A stretch of 64,000 nt of DNA from Linum tenue (GCA_946122785.1 CAMGYJ010000002.1:19566492-19630491), one strand, 5' to 3'. Counted from the stretch's first letter, positions 12,010 to 24,556 are shown. Program-made: numbers and translations. The notes: generated by a model not told the origin, from the sequence alone.

Positions 12010-12330
12010 TTTCTTTCTATAAATGGGATGAACTTTATTATAAAAAAAACAGATGAGAAAACCAAAAATCCTCAAGGTTGCGCCCCACAAGAGGTGAAGC
12101 AAGCCAAGTCCAAGAAAAAGAGGCAAGAAGGAAAAAGAAAAAGCCAAAAGAAGTCAAACCGCAAGCCCAACCAGACAATTAGAAACCATGAGAACAAACA
12201 AGAGTCCCTCCCACAAAAGCAGACCCCCCCAGAACCATCACCACGCCAACCAGCAGAGGCCTAGAGACCACCACAACCAGCTTTCCAATCTCTGAACCAT
12301 TAGAACCAGTTGGTTTATGATGACATGTTA
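12010..12330 (-). mobile_element. Probable L1 3'-end fragment
   Basis: The sequence resembles the 3' tails of the L1 elements in this window: a T-rich start, then purine- and A-rich, GC-moderate DNA with no ORF on the coding strand. The 78-aa lysine-rich plus-strand ORF inside it is an artefact of this composition. Assignment is by style, not by alignment. Confidence 0.3.
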
Positions 12331-12803
12331 TATAAACCGATTCGATTGTGAGGTCAATGTGTTCAAATCATCAGAACTCCCAATATTGACTATTCATTTA
12401 TAGCACACGGTATGATGCGTGTCTGTGTAAACTTCAAATTCATAATTAGTTGGATTTTGTTTGAGTGAACGTATAATGTGGTTAAAATCCACACATGATA
12501 TAGACTACTACCAATAACTTGAATTATTGGGACCAACTGGTTTACGACGCTAACTTCACTATTAGCTAGCAATCTTAGATTTTAAGTCTCTTGTCCATGA
12601 GGTTAATGCATATGCTCGATGTATTCAGAGTTAGGTTAGGAATTCATTTTCAATACCCGTTTTTGGCTGTCCGCTGTTGAACATAAATAATTTGCAATTC
12701 AACACATGGAATGAGGCAACATTTATGTCCGGCCAACGGCCTCGTGCATGGTGGTAGCCGGTAGGGATTGCTAAGTGTGATTACATTAAAGGAAGGAGAG
12801 AGT
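12331..12803. other. Intergenic DNA, nothing recognised
   Basis: No ORF or repeat structure could be supported. Confidence 0.4.
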
Positions 12804-12812
12804 CATTGTCGC

Positions 12813-13830
12813 GGGAATGGATCAGGTCAGTAACTTTATGGTGAGTAACCATGAGTAACCCGTCCACATCAGCATGACATCAGCATCCTCTCTTTCATGG
12901 AAAGCATTTAATTTTTCCCTCTTTAATCTTTGACGGACGATTTCTTGCTCATTTTAAGTCGAAATTTAATTTTTTTTGCACAGTTAGATCAGATTAATTG
13001 TACTCTTCAAAATGATATCCACTTTAATATATTTTCGAACAAAAAAAATTGAGCCATTTTTTACTAGCCTGTACCATATGGTATTGACTAGTATTGAAAT
13101 AAAAGCATACCTATGTTTTGAAAAACGTACCATGGTGGTATGAACAAACCAATATTGTAGGATGGTTGAATACATGATAGTAGAAGTATATTAATTGTAA
13201 TTTACAACTTTTAACATTGTATACCACACAATACCACCCCGTACCAGGGTGGTATTGTATGGTATTGTGTGGTATTTTTTGGTCCTGTAATTTGTTCACC
13301 CAGAAATTTGTAGATCCAATAGATCATGATGAACTCGTCCCTTCTGTGCAAACGTTTTCAAAAACGAATTAAAAACGAAGAAGATACCATACAATACCAC
13401 CCCATACCAGGGTGGTACTGTATGGTATTGTGTGGTATTTTTTGGTCCTATAATTTGTTCACCCAGAAATTTGTAGATCCAGTAGATCATGATGAACTCA
13501 TCCCTGCTGTGCAAACGTTTTCAAAAACGAATAAAAAACGAAGAAGATATCATATGGTATGCAGTTGGTACCGAGAGGCCAGAACTTTTTTTTCCTAAAA
13601 AAATATTGAAAATTGATCTCATTTTGTAGAGCACGGTGAACTCGTTCCATCTGTGCAAAAAAAATTAAAATCCGAGTTAAAACGAAAAAGATATGAGTCA
13701 ATTAAGAAAGCTAGTGAAAATAAAAATAGTCTTTAATTCTCCATCCTTAGATCTGGATTTTCTAAATGAAGGGTCCAGATTTGGTTATTGATGGGTGCAT
13801 AACCCATGGTTATGCACCCTATCTTGAGCC
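12813..13830. mobile_element. Non-autonomous DNA element, family X copy 2
   Basis: 1018 bp homologous end-to-end with 2021-2977. It begins GGGAATGGATCAGG, ends CTATCTTGAGCC, and is flanked by a perfect 9-bp duplication CATTGTCGC (12804-12812 and 13831-13839). An internal ~170-bp unit (about 13205-13380 and 13381-13550) is tandemly repeated. It contains the GGTATTGTGTGGTATTTTTT motif and a run resembling CAAACGTTTTCAAAAACGAA. A 9-bp TSD is typical of MULEs. No coding region is present. Confidence 0.8.
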
Positions 13831-13839
13831 CATTGTCGC

Positions 13840-14654
13840 CTCATAAATTAGGGAATTAAGTAGGTGATGTGGGCAAGGAGTGAATTTCCTACCGTTCGTC
13901 TTCCTTCCATACATGTTGGAGCTTTTTGAAACACATGTTTTTTTCCCCATCGTGGGAATTGGGAGCCCATCTGTCTCCACTTGAGGATGTGAAAATTTTA
14001 AACTAGCTACAAAATTGTCGTTTAGTGTCATTTTCCTGGTTCACCGGGAGTAGGTTCAGGTACTTGGGTAAAAAAAATTAAGAAGTTGCTTAAGTCGTGG
14101 TAATTATATGACAAATCTTATGCCTATTACGAGGAGGTGAAATTTTTGGGTTGGGTTAGGGTGTTAACACGGTCAATTTACGCATAATATAATAGCAGGA
14201 AAGAAAAAACATTTTCCCTATTTCAAATTCCATGCTCCAGAAGCGTTTGTAGGAAGGGTACAATAGGAAGTGTCAATTTTTTTTCTCTTTCCTCTGTGGA
14301 ACGGGCCAACTTAAACGAGCCTAGGAATTGTTGTGGCCCACGAAAACAGAACAGGTTTCTTTAAGTCCTTTTATTTCTCAGTGTTGGTAAGATATATATG
14401 AAAAGACAAAAACAATACTTCTTTTTATTGTTAAAAAGAAAATATTTAACAATAAACTAATGCATGGATTCTAATGGACTAACCGCTAACCATAAAATAA
14501 AAGAACTGAATGGGTCTGACCTATACGGGATTTGGCCATCAAGTAAAACAAATGAACATCATCGGTTTGTCATCCTAAAACAAGCTATTTTCTCTATCAT
14601 AACACAAATTATGTTATTATTTTATATCTTAGTGTCTAAAATATAATGTATTTT
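13840..14654. other. Intergenic DNA, no gene seen
   Basis: Only short ORFs without similarity to anything recognised. Confidence 0.4.
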
Positions 14655-15162
14655 AAAGGAGTTAAATGACTATGTGGCCCTTGAACTATACTGTGTTTCC
14701 TATTGAGGCCCCTAAACTATTAACTTTCCTATGGTAGTCCCTAATTTATTTAATTTTTCCTAAGCAAATCCCTTCCGTTACTCTGCGGTTAAAATTCCAT
14801 TAAAATGGGTCCTACGTTGCTGATTAGGTGCTGACGGAGCATCCAATCAGCATAAATATATCCTAAGTGACCAAATTACCCCAACCTAATTTAACCACTC
14901 CCCAATTGAAAATAAAAATTTTTTACCCACCTCCGCATGATCGTTCCATCCTCCGTTTTCTTTTTACATACAAAGAAAACCCTCTTTCTCTGAATTCCAA
15001 CGTCGATTATAGTCGATAAGCTCCAAGGACGGCTAGGCGAGCTTTATCAACGGTGGTCCGTCGAGCTCCATGACTGTTGACGGTCTTTGACAAGGACACT
15101 TAGGTGAGAAGAATTCGAATTATGGCTTAGGATTTTCACCGCCGACGGTGATCACCGACTGT
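14655..15162. mobile_element. Possible MULE/MITE end fragment
   Basis: The stretch with GTGGCCCTTGAACTATAC, CCCCTAAACTATTAA and CCTTCCGTTA resembles the ends of a common plant MULE/MITE type. The opposite end is missing, apparently cut off by the CACTA end at 15163. No TSD was found. Confidence 0.35.
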
Positions 15163-15445
15163 CACTACAAAATAAACAACTTATCGCAGGGTTTTTTAAC
15201 AATTAGCAGCGAATAAAACTGCCGCTAGCAACCCCGCAAGCGGTTCCAATAACCCCCGCGAAACCGCCACAAGGGCGACTGCCGCAAAGTTACCCCAGCG
15301 GTAAGCAAAACCGCCGGTGCATGTCTAAGAAGCGGTTTTAGTGGCTATTTAATTGGTCTTCATTGGCATCGTTTGATAAGGGGATTTACTGCCATTTGGA
15401 TATGGTTTTGCGACGGTTACCAAAACCCTGGAAACTTATATATTA
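15163..15445 (+). mobile_element. CACTA left-end fragment
   Basis: CACTACAAAATAAAC at 15163 is a typical CACTA terminus. It is followed by repeated AGCGGTT/AACCGC motifs (15185-15350) as subterminal repeats. No matching right end lies in reach, and the sequence passes into L1 DNA at about 15445. It is therefore a truncated copy. Confidence 0.6.
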
Positions 15446-15706
15446 ACAACGGTTCTATTAATTCAGCGTTTGTATTGGCAACTGTTGAGTGGAAAAATGC
15501 TCTCAACTCCCGAACCTCTGCCCTCTTCGGCAGCGATCAATTCAGCGGCGCTAGGCCGACCGCCGGACCCAGTGCAGAAGCAAGCGTCTCCAATAGCAAA
15601 TCATCTCCCTCTGACTGGCGATACACAACAACCTTCTCCTATCTCATACAAATCGGCCCTGGAGGGGACTAGACCCGAAAACTCTCCAAATACAGCAGCC
15701 TGGATG
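15446..15706 (+). mobile_element. LINE B, 5' part (L1 ORF1 N-terminus)
   Basis: A plus-strand ORF with ATG at 15498 gives an N-terminus ending in SYKSALEGTRPENSP, a motif typical of the start of plant L1 ORF1 proteins. It is cut at 15706 by the poly(T) of LINE A. The reading resumes in the same gene type at 22022, so this is the left half of an L1 split by LINE A. Exact 5' limit unknown. Confidence 0.5.
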
Positions 15707-15994
15707 TTTTTTTTTTTTTTGATAATGGTGAGATAGATTGATTAAACCAAAACAAAAGAAAAACAAAGCACAGGAACAAACCGATGAAAAAAAGAGCATC
15801 AAACGGCAGACACGGACCGCGAAAAGGAAACAAACAAACCCGTGCCATGCCGCGAACAGCAAAATAAAACTAGACAGCGACGCGCAGGCCGCAACCGAGG
15901 ATCGACGCCAACCGAGGGTTGGGAGAGTATCAAACAAAAACCCACACTTAGCCAAACCACAAAGCAAAACAGAGCCACAACGGAGCGACAAACT

Positions 15995-18900
15995 TCAGCC
16001 GGCAGTAAGGGACTGATCATCAGCAGCAGGGGCAGGAGGGGCGCCAAAGACATCAAGATCCACCGCATCACTGGGCAGGGCAGGCTCAACAACACGTCCA
16101 GGACACAGACGAGCCTTAACGACGCGCATCCAGGAACTAGCAATCTCCCTGTCAACAATCTGGGCAGCGCTCAGCCAATCAGCAATGCAGCGGGCAATCC
16201 GATAGGCGACAACATGGACGGACACCCCCTCATCTCTGAAAATCCTGGAATTACGCTCTAACCAAATGCGCCAACAGAAAGCATGGAGGAAAATCAGGGA
16301 ACACTACCCTTTAGGAGTGACCGGATTCGCAGATGGCCATCTTCTAATCAGGTCTGAAATGTCAACTGCAGGAATCTTAAGCTCAACGAAGGCTGAAAGA
16401 ATCCGCCAAATGTCTTTCGAGAAACTGCAGAGGAGGAAAAGATGATCGATCGACTCCTCCTGTTCGCCACACAGCACACATCGACTTGGAAGAGCCCATC
16501 CTCTCCGTTTGAGTGCATCCTGAGTGAGAATTTTCTTCTGGAACACGATCCACAAGAACACACAAATCTTCTGAGGAACCTCCTGTCTCCAAACAACTCT
16601 GTGAGGAAAAGAAACAAAGTCGGGGAAACGATCCTTAATGCACTCGGTGTAGCAAGAATGGGCAGTGAATCCGGTATTTGGGGAAGGAACCCAAACCAGC
16701 CTAGTAGGACCTGCAAAGAAAGTATCAGAGGGTAGTGCATTAAGCAAGTTTAATAAGGAAATTCTCTCACGCTCAGCCCCCCCTCTCAAAGAAAATTTCA
16801 ACGGAATATCCCACAAGACTCTCCCCTCAGACACAGAAACAACATCAGAGATCCATCAGTTAGGCAACTCCGCAGCAGCAACAACCCTAGGGAAGTCTTC
16901 ACCAAGAGGCCGACCGTTAAGCCACACATCATGCCAAAAGGAGACCCCCACTCCAGCACCAGCTTCCACATGCGCAAGTCTCCAGAACACTTTCCTAGTC
17001 TTCAGAATTTGCACCCAATGGCTCACTCCACAAGGACCAGCACGAGTCCCCGACATCCACTCTGATGAAGGATTAGGGAACTTGATCGAAATAAGATCCC
17101 TCCACCAAGCATCCCGCTCCACAGCGAAGCGCCACCACCATTTACACAACAAGGACTGATTGCGAAGCCTCAGATCAGAAATACCTAGGCCACCTAACCG
17201 TTTCGGGGCCTTACACACATCCCAGGAAACCAGATGAAATCTCCTCTCACCCTGACGGCATACAAAATCCCGCTGCAGCTTTTCAAACTTATCAATGACC
17301 GAACTCGGGGCAAAGAAAAGGCTAAACATGTAGATCGGTTGACTTGCTAAGACAGCATTACATAAAGTCATGCGCCCAGCCAAAGACAGATAGGAAGCCA
17401 ACCAACCGTCAAGCCGCCGACCCATTTTATTCAGGACAGGATTCCAAATAGAAGAGGAAGAGGGGGACGCACCAAGCGGGAGCCCAAGATATTCCGTGGG
17501 GAGATACTTCCACTCACAACCAATAATCTCCGCAAATCTATCCACATCTTCAACCTCACCCACCGGAAAGAGCTTGCTCTTTTCAAAATTCACCTTAAGA
17601 CCGGTGATGCTTTGAAACCACAAGAGGGCGGCAGTCAAATGAAAGACCTCCACCTCCGAGGCATCACAGAAAATAATGGCATCATCCGCATACAATAAAT
17701 GGCCCACTTCTCCTGTTCTATTCTGATCCTCCATACAGAAACCAGAAATAAGATGAGCCTCCCTTGCCTCGTCCAAGACGAAGGACAAAATGTCCATGAC
17801 AAGAACGAAGAACTAAGGAGAGAGGGAATCACCCTGCTTCAGCCCTCGCTGCATCCCAAAGAAACCCCCAGCTTCACCATTGACCAGAACTGATAACTTG
17901 GCCGACGTCACAATGCCTCTAATCCATTTGCGGAAACGAGGATGAAGTCCCATGTTTTCAAAAATCCTGAAAAGGCAACCCCAACTTGCGGAATCAAAAG
18001 CCTTCTCAATATCAAGCTTCAGAATCAAACCTGGACGGCCACTTCTTTTCCTGCTGTCGACCAACTCGTTAGCAATCAACCCTGCCTCATGGATCTGCCT
18101 ACCCTTTATACCTGCAAACTGCTGGATCGAAACTGTGCGTCTCATAAAAGGTTGCAACCTCTTGAATAGCAGCTTCAAAATGATCTTGTTCATACTACCC
18201 ACAAGGCTAACGGGTCTGAAGTCATTCAATCCTTCTGAAACCTCCTTCTTGGGAATCAAGCACAGGAAAGAATGCCCAATAGAATCTGGGACAAAACCCG
18301 TAATGTAGAACTCGTCAATTGCTTTAACAACATCAGATTTGATAATATTCCAAGCTTTCCTATAGAACTCAATGGTAAATCCATCAGTACCCGGAGCTTT
18401 ATTGCTCCCACAAGACCTTACTGCATCCCAAATTTCCAACTCCGAAAATGGAGTAATTAGCTGAGAATTATCCTCCAAACTGAACACGTCTCCTTTGAAA
18501 TCAGAAGGGAATGGCCGAGAAGTGTTAGCCTCAGAGAAACGCTGCTGAAAATGAGAAATAAACGCATTCTTGATCTCCACTTTCTCACACAGGACCTGCC
18601 CATCCACCTTCAGAACCTGAACAGAATTCCTCCTCCGATTGTTACTAGCAATCCGATGAAAGTAGCCGGTATTCTTATCCCCCGTCTTAAACCACTGATC
18701 CCTAGATTTTTGCCTCCATGAGATTTCCTCCATCAAAAGGACCCTATCGAGCTCACACTTCAACAATCTTCTATCATTCTTCAAATTATCATCAATCGGG
18801 CTCCTCTCCTCTGCATTATCAATAGGTTTAATCTGCCTAAGGAGCCTCTCAATCTGTTGTTGGATCCTACCAAAGACCTCGACATTCCAGACTTTGATCA

Positions 18901-19795
18901 ATTGCTTTGTATTTCTTAGGCGCTGGCCAAAGCGGAAGAGAAGACCAGATCCAGAGACCGGAACACTCCACCATCCAACAAGGCATTGGAGAAAAGAGTT
19001 CTCCAAAAGCCACATGTTCTCAAACTTCCACGGATAATGAATAAACTCCGCACTTCCCCAACGAAAGCAAATAGGATTGTGGTCAGACTCAACTCTTACG
19101 AAAGCCAACAAGGGACCAGGCGCGAAGCATTCCTCAAACGAAGGATTAACCAAAGCCCTGTCAATGCGAGAAAACGACTCACATGGGCCATTACCCTGAC
19201 AAGTAAAGAGAGCACCCGAGAGAGGAAGATCGATCAGGTGGTTTGAGCTGATGAAATCGTTAAACCTGTCCATCATAGTCCTGCACCTCGGGCCACCAGT
19301 GAAGTCCTCATCCGATCTTACGAGATTAAAATCCCCCACAAGACACGCGGGGCCACTAATTCTCTGACAAAACGAGTTCAGCTCAGCAAGAAAATCCAGC
19401 TTTCCTTCTGTATCATGAGGCCCGTACACAAAAATAGCAACCAGGGAATCCAGGCTGTGCCGACTTTTGAGTCTAACAGCGAGAGAGAATCTTCCAACCC
19501 AAGAATCCAAAAGCTGAAACTCAGAACAGTCCCAAAAAGCAACAATCCCACCGCAAGTATCCATAGCATCTTTAGCAACCGAACCAGAATACCTGCTGCC
19601 ACTAACCGAAGAAACAAGGAACTGAGAGCACTTACTCCACTTAGTCTCTACAAGACGAACAATTGAAGCATGACATCTCTTGATGATAGCCTTAACACGG
19701 GCCCTTTTATCAGGGGCACCCAGACCTCGCACATTCCAAGACATTACTGAACAGATCATGATAAACTCTCGGAAGCAGACCCGCGCTTGGGGCAA
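15995..19795 (-). pseudogene. L1 ORF2: endonuclease, reverse transcriptase, zinc-binding domain
   Basis: One reading frame runs from about 19745 (start of MSWNVRGLG) to 15995, with three in-frame stops: TAG at 17813-17815, TAA at 16856-16858 and TAG at 16304-16306. The order is AP-type endonuclease (VETKWSK, GDFN, ESDHNP), reverse transcriptase (APGTDGFT, LIPKK, LDIEKAFD, GLKQGDSLSP, YADD near 17690), then a zf-RVT region (VWRQEVPQKICVFLW, CVLCGEQEES with later H and C). The first stop falls directly after GDSLSP, between the RT core and YADD, so no active enzyme can be made. No frameshift was needed along about 1250 codons. It would nick target DNA and prime reverse transcription of its own RNA. 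Confidence 0.9.
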
Positions 19796-22020
19796 GACCC
19801 ATAACTCCTGGGAGAAGCCACGGCAAAACCATCATAATGAACCTTACGGCTCCCCCTTGGAGAAAGCTGGGGGATGTCGAGTGAACCAAGACGATGACGT
19901 TCCATCTCAAGCTTAGATCGAGCAGTTCTTTTCCTCCTCTTTTTTACCTCAGCAGCTAGCACCTCAAATTGAGCTTCAGCATCCGAAACATTATCACTAG
20001 AGCACACCTTCAGTAAATTACCAATGACCCGACCCGATTCAACCAATCTCAAATAATCACGCTCTGCCTGCCAGTCCATAAGATAATCCTCATCAATGGG
20101 TCGAGACACCACCATAGCCAGGGAATTCACTTCCACCTCAGGGCTGTTCTCAAGTGAATTCAGGTCAAAAATCTCCCCCAAAGAGCTCTCAAAGCTCGAC
20201 GAGGGCCAATCAATTGCCTCACAGTCAGCCAAACAGGGAGAAGAAGGAGGAAGTGAGGGTAGGGAAATGAGGGGTTGACGAACGTGTACCGGGGAAAGCC
20301 GAGGGTAGACGGGAAAGGAGAAAAAATCACCAAGGGAAAAGAGAGGTTGGATAGAAGGAGGGATAAGGCTAAGGCTTAGGAAGAGGTGAAGAGATGAACC
20401 AGAGGAATTGAGGAAGGTAAGGTGGATGGACTGGGAGGAAATTCTCAAAGTGGGGGAAGCAGGGGATGAGGATTTTGACCATGACAGGGAACCAAGGGAA
20501 GGGGGGGTTAAATTGGAGCGATGGATCGATTGCGGGGTTGGGTCAAAAGTGGGATGATCCCCCGATTGATAGTGGGAAATGGAATAAAGCCTGTCAAGGA
20601 TGGGCCTAACTGGGGGCAAGAGTGGGCCAAACTTTCTAACCCAAACTCTTCTTGTCTTCCGAACCGGGACAAGAGAAGAAGAAGTCCTGGAAGCAGGTAA
20701 TTCAGGAGAAAACGAGGACGACAGCGGCTCTTCACTTACCTTCTCGGGGTACCAAAACGAAGCAGGAGTGCCCGAGTCCCGAAACACCGAGTCTCCGTCA
20801 GATTTTCCACTGCCGTTACCTAATGGCACACAGGACGGAACAAGGCGCCGACTCTCACCATTACTGCACGGCGGCGCAAAAATGGTGACCGGAAAAGAAT
20901 CGGACCCCTGATGCAGATAGATCTCCGAGGGGAGCGGACCTCCAGATTTGACTTTAATATAGACGAATGGCACATTCCAACAATCGCCATCAGCATCAAT
21001 GAAACCTCCGCAAACATCCCCAATCCTTTTAAGAACTGGCCTACACCGGAGATGAAGAGGAATACCAAACGCCATTATCCACATCAGACCAGCCTGACTA
21101 GAAAGAAACATCCCAAACTGATCCTGCCAGGGTCGAGTGATAATGTTGAAATTTTGAAACTTCTTGCGTCTTGAGGATTGCACCCGAATGGCTTCTTGCC
21201 TGGAAGGACAAATGAGCATCCAGTGATCTCCAATCCGCCTGGTAAAACAAAAGCCCTGATCAAGCTTCCAACTATCCTGCGCCCAAACCTGAAACTCTTC
21301 GGAGAGATCGAAAGGCAATCCCACGTTATGGACTCCAACAAACTCTAAACACAAGCAACAACCGAGAAGGGACCTCCTTTCCTGAATGCGTTCACTAGAC
21401 ACGTGAACTTCCACTTTACCATTAGCAAGGAGAGACGAGCACTCCCCCACCATGAGGGGAAGACCTTGCTTGAGAACTGAAGCAAAAGACCTTTCAGGAG
21501 TCACAGGGGAAGCCGATTTTAAAGGGAGGCTGTCATCCTTCTCCGCGCAGCAAAAGGAGCGAGCAGCAAGACCAAGCTCCGCCCACCCAGCAGAGTCGCA
21601 AGGAAAAATAACGTAGAAGCTCCTCCCAGTGCGATTGACTTCTTCGACTTTAAGCACCCATTCTCCTCTAATGCGCATAGAGAACACAGAAATAGAACGA
21701 CCTCTGATGGATTTGCTCCCTAGGTGGCACGCCCTCTTGGATCGAAAAGAGACGGTCTGTGTCCAAGCAGCGTGCTCGAGCTCAAGGAATATGAACCGTC
21801 CCTACCAGGATTCCCCTGCAACAGAAAGCTTCAACAAATCCCCGTGTCTGGTACCATACCGCTCCAAATTGACGACCTCGGCTCCAGTCTTCACAACCTG
21901 ATGAAAGCCTTCCCATCGATCGCTGCCCTGGGAACGCCTGCCTGCCGGAAACCTGCAAAAGGAAGAAGAAACGCTCGACCTCTCACCACCCCGAACTCTC
22001 GGTCTCTCTCTCTCTAACAT
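19756..22020 (-). pseudogene. L1 ORF1 (DUF4283-like RNA-binding protein)
   Basis: The frame opens at an ATG at 22020 and ends at 19756, overlapping the start of ORF2 by about 40 nt. One in-frame TAG at 21802-21804 breaks it after residue 72. The region around RPWQDQFGMFLSSQAG and WIMAFGIPLHLRCRPVLKRI resembles the DUF4283 domain of plant L1 ORF1 proteins. That domain coats element RNA. The remainder is Ser/Pro-rich. I did not see the CCHC knuckle present in LINE B ORF1. Confidence 0.75.
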
Positions 22021-22021
22021 T

Positions 22022-23244
22022 ATCTGCCCTCTGACGTACCAAGATCTTATCCCGGGCTCCTACAACGGAGAACCAGCTCTATCGGTCTCAGGCAATCTCA
22101 AGGAGCGACTCTGCCTACCATGGAAGAAAACCCTAGTCGTCCGACCTCTTGGGCGACAGATTGCTTACCCATATCTGTGCTCTCAACTCCGACGGAGATG
22201 GCGTCCGACAGGCAAGATGGAGATCATGGACCTGAACAAAGACGTCTTCCTGGTAACTTTCCAGGACGATCAAGACTACTTCAGAGCCTTAACGGGAGGC
22301 CCTTGGGTGATACTAGATCACTACCTCCTAGTCCATCAGTGGTCCTCCTCATTCCGACTCACCGACAAACTCCCTCGAACGGTGACAGCATGGATTCAAT
22401 TGCCAGGACTCCCAGTCCACTTCTACCATAGCGAGGTTCTCTTCGCGCTCGGGAATCTCATTGGGCGTACTATCAAACTAGACTACTACACGGAGCACGC
22501 AGAACTCGGCAAGTTTGCAAGGATCACCGTCGAGATCGATATGAGCAAACCACTAATTCCAAGAATTTGGCTCGACGGAGCCTGACAACAGGTGATTTAC
22601 GAGAATCTACCGGAGGCGTGCTTCGAGTGCGGTAGAATTGGCCACAAAGAAGATACATGTCCCGCTCTCAATCGACAACAGATCATCCCCGTCAACATAC
22701 CGGTTACGGCGAACCAGGAAAGCCTGGATCAACCATCATCGTCGGAGCCGGCTACGGCCCGTGGATGCAGGTCTCCCGTAAATCACGGAGACCAACAAGG
22801 AAACAAAGCAACGGGATGGAAGCTCCGCAAACAGCGCACACAAAAGGAAAGAAAGTGACTGTTGATAGCGCAATCAAAGGTGGAAAAGGAAAGACTGCAG
22901 AGGATTCTAACGGCCAAAATATCAAGCATAAACAGCCATCTAAGAAAGGAAACTCTCAACCTAGCAAAGAAAATGAACCTCTCCGGCCGATGATAGAGGT
23001 GACCAAAGCCCAACCCAAAAGCGGCAGGCAAGAATGGAAAATGGTGGAAGGGCAACAATCCCAAATCAAAGAAGGACAGCTCTCAAGCCACCCATTTCGC
23101 CTACTGTCTGGGCCAACAAACGACAAGCCCAACTTGGAAGCCTCATCGAGTTGCACAAGCTCAAGCCAAAGTACTCAGCTGGTTGTAGGACAGAATAAAA
23201 CGAAAATCCAAATCATAGATGTCCCTCCCCTGATTGCCTCGTAG
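22022..23244 (+). pseudogene. L1 ORF1: DUF4283 plus CCHC zinc knuckle
   Basis: In frame from 22022, the sequence reads a DUF4283 domain (LKERLCLPWKKTLVV, LLVHQW, WIQLPGLPVHFY, GRTIKLD). A knuckle of form CFECGRIGHKEDTC follows near 22620-22660. TGA at 22583-22585 interrupts the frame just before the knuckle. Between about 22690 and 22740 the frame must also shift to reach the typical YGPWMQVSRKSRRP motif and the Lys/Gln-rich tail ending at 23244. So there is one nonsense and one frameshift lesion. The protein would bind element RNA in the L1 RNP. Confidence 0.8.
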
Positions 23245-23670
23245 AAAGAAAATAGAGACCCAAATTCGGCCCCAACTTCCATTCGAAGACACTACCAAAA
23301 GAAATCGGCAACTCTAAACTCTCAGAAAGTGAAAGGCTTCAATCTCAATGCTACAAAGAAGCAACTCGTTGTGGGCAGCACCAAAAAGGAGATTGCAGAA
23401 AGGGTTAAAAACCCCTTGTACCCGACAACACCTCAAGCCATAGAGGCCCTCCTTTGACAGTTGGAAAGCAATGAAGCAGAGTTCCCCAGATCAATGGGAG
23501 AATCAGGTACGGAAGCGATGCAGCTCGAACCCAGCAACCCGCTCCCGGTGCAAGGGAAGGAGCACGACTCTTTGCCATCCCCAGCAGCTTCCTAGGCCTC
23601 CTTATGGTTTTGGGACTCTCTGTATCGTTCCCCAGTTTCCTTCCTGTCCTCGTTTTTAGTTTCCCTCTCC

Positions 23671-23767
23671 ATGGTCAATACAACTAATTTTACAATCATT
23701 TCGTGGAATGTTTGCGGTGCAGGGAGCAAATGTTTCCTTCGTTCGTTGAAATTCCTTCTGCAGAACC
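23671..23767 (+). pseudogene. Start of L1 ORF2 (endonuclease N-terminus)
   Basis: ATG at 23671 opens a frame with FTIISWNVCGAGS, the conserved start of the plant L1 endonuclease. Only about 30 codons remain before the junction with the Gypsy LTR fragment. Confidence 0.75.
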
Positions 23768-24556
23768 TCACAATTTTATAAATTTAGGGTGCTCTATTAT
23801 ATGGCTTTAATTTAATTTGGGGATTTTTGAAGATGTATTTCTATTTTTAGAAATTGTTTGAAGGTTTATTTTAATTAAACAAAAATTTTACCGAGTGGAT
23901 TTTAAGGGTTTGATAATTTTATAGAGTATAGGGGTTCCTGATTGACATAGGAAAATTACCATTGGAATTATTAAGAAGGTTCAAGTTAGGTGAAAAATTC
24001 ATCCAAGACAAAAATAATTGGGAAAAATTGTTGGTTTTGCAAGGATTATTTCTAGAAAATTTTTAAAGGGGGTTACAGGACCTTTGGAGCGAGGCTGGAG
24101 ATCTGGATTTTTAGGAGAGGATGTTCTAGTGATTCAAAAAGGGTTTTAAATCGAGAAAGGTCGTCTAAGAAAATGGATTCTTATTAATAGGTTTCCAAAA
24201 ATAATTTAGCTAATGAGGAGTTTCTTCCAGGAAGGAATCTAGGAGTCATCTTTTTGAGGTGAGTGTAAAGGGGGTAAAATCTCTGTCGTAGGTCTTTTAG
24301 TTTATGCTTTTCGTTCAAGTTATTAATTAGTTAATTTTTGAGTAATGCACGATATGTGTGTGAGGCATCCCACCGCCTGTAAGAGTGGAGGCACGCGTTG
24401 TGCTATGTATGGATGTATGTTTGTAATAGTTGGTTAATGGTAAGATGAACCCCGGGCGGTTGGGACACTACTGGACGCGGTAGATGATCGGATCTCTGCT
24501 GGACGGCGAGACGTAACGCAGCAGTTAATCGTGTTTGTTGGGGTCACTACTGGACA
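23768..24556 (+). repeat. Gypsy LTR fragment, same family as 61697-63990
   Basis: The sequence aligns by eye with the complement of roughly 62480-63255: CACAATTTTATAAATT, GGTCTATTATATGGC-like blocks, and GACGGCGAGACGTAACGCAG near the end. Both ends are broken: the left joins LINE B and the right ends after CACTACTGGAC. It therefore derives from an incomplete insertion or a rearrangement. Confidence 0.8.

Larger units (their letters stand above)
15707..22020 (-). mobile_element. LINE A: nearly complete L1 retrotransposon
   Basis: A minus-strand L1 with ORF1 (22020-19756), an overlapping ORF2 (to 15995), a ~275-bp 3' UTR and a poly(A) tail seen as 14 T at 15707-15720. All the decay visible in ORF1 and ORF2 is in-frame stop codons. 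It sits inside LINE B in the opposite direction. A convincing target-site duplication was not found: the left flank ACAGCAGCCTGGATG is not repeated after 22020. Confidence 0.85.
22021..23767 (+). mobile_element. LINE B, 3' part (truncated L1)
   Basis: This plus-strand L1 continues from 15706 after the LINE A insertion. It holds the rest of ORF1 and the first ~30 codons of ORF2, then stops abruptly at about 23767 where Gypsy LTR sequence begins. RT and everything downstream are lost. Confidence 0.8.

Noticed and set aside
13296..13701. ORFs of 60-90 aa on both strands in family X copies
   Set aside because: They repeat with the internal tandem units, are partly shared between both copies with stops, and encode nothing recognisable.
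15707..22050. Target-site duplication for LINE A
   Set aside because: The 15 bases left of the poly(T) do not recur at or near 22020.
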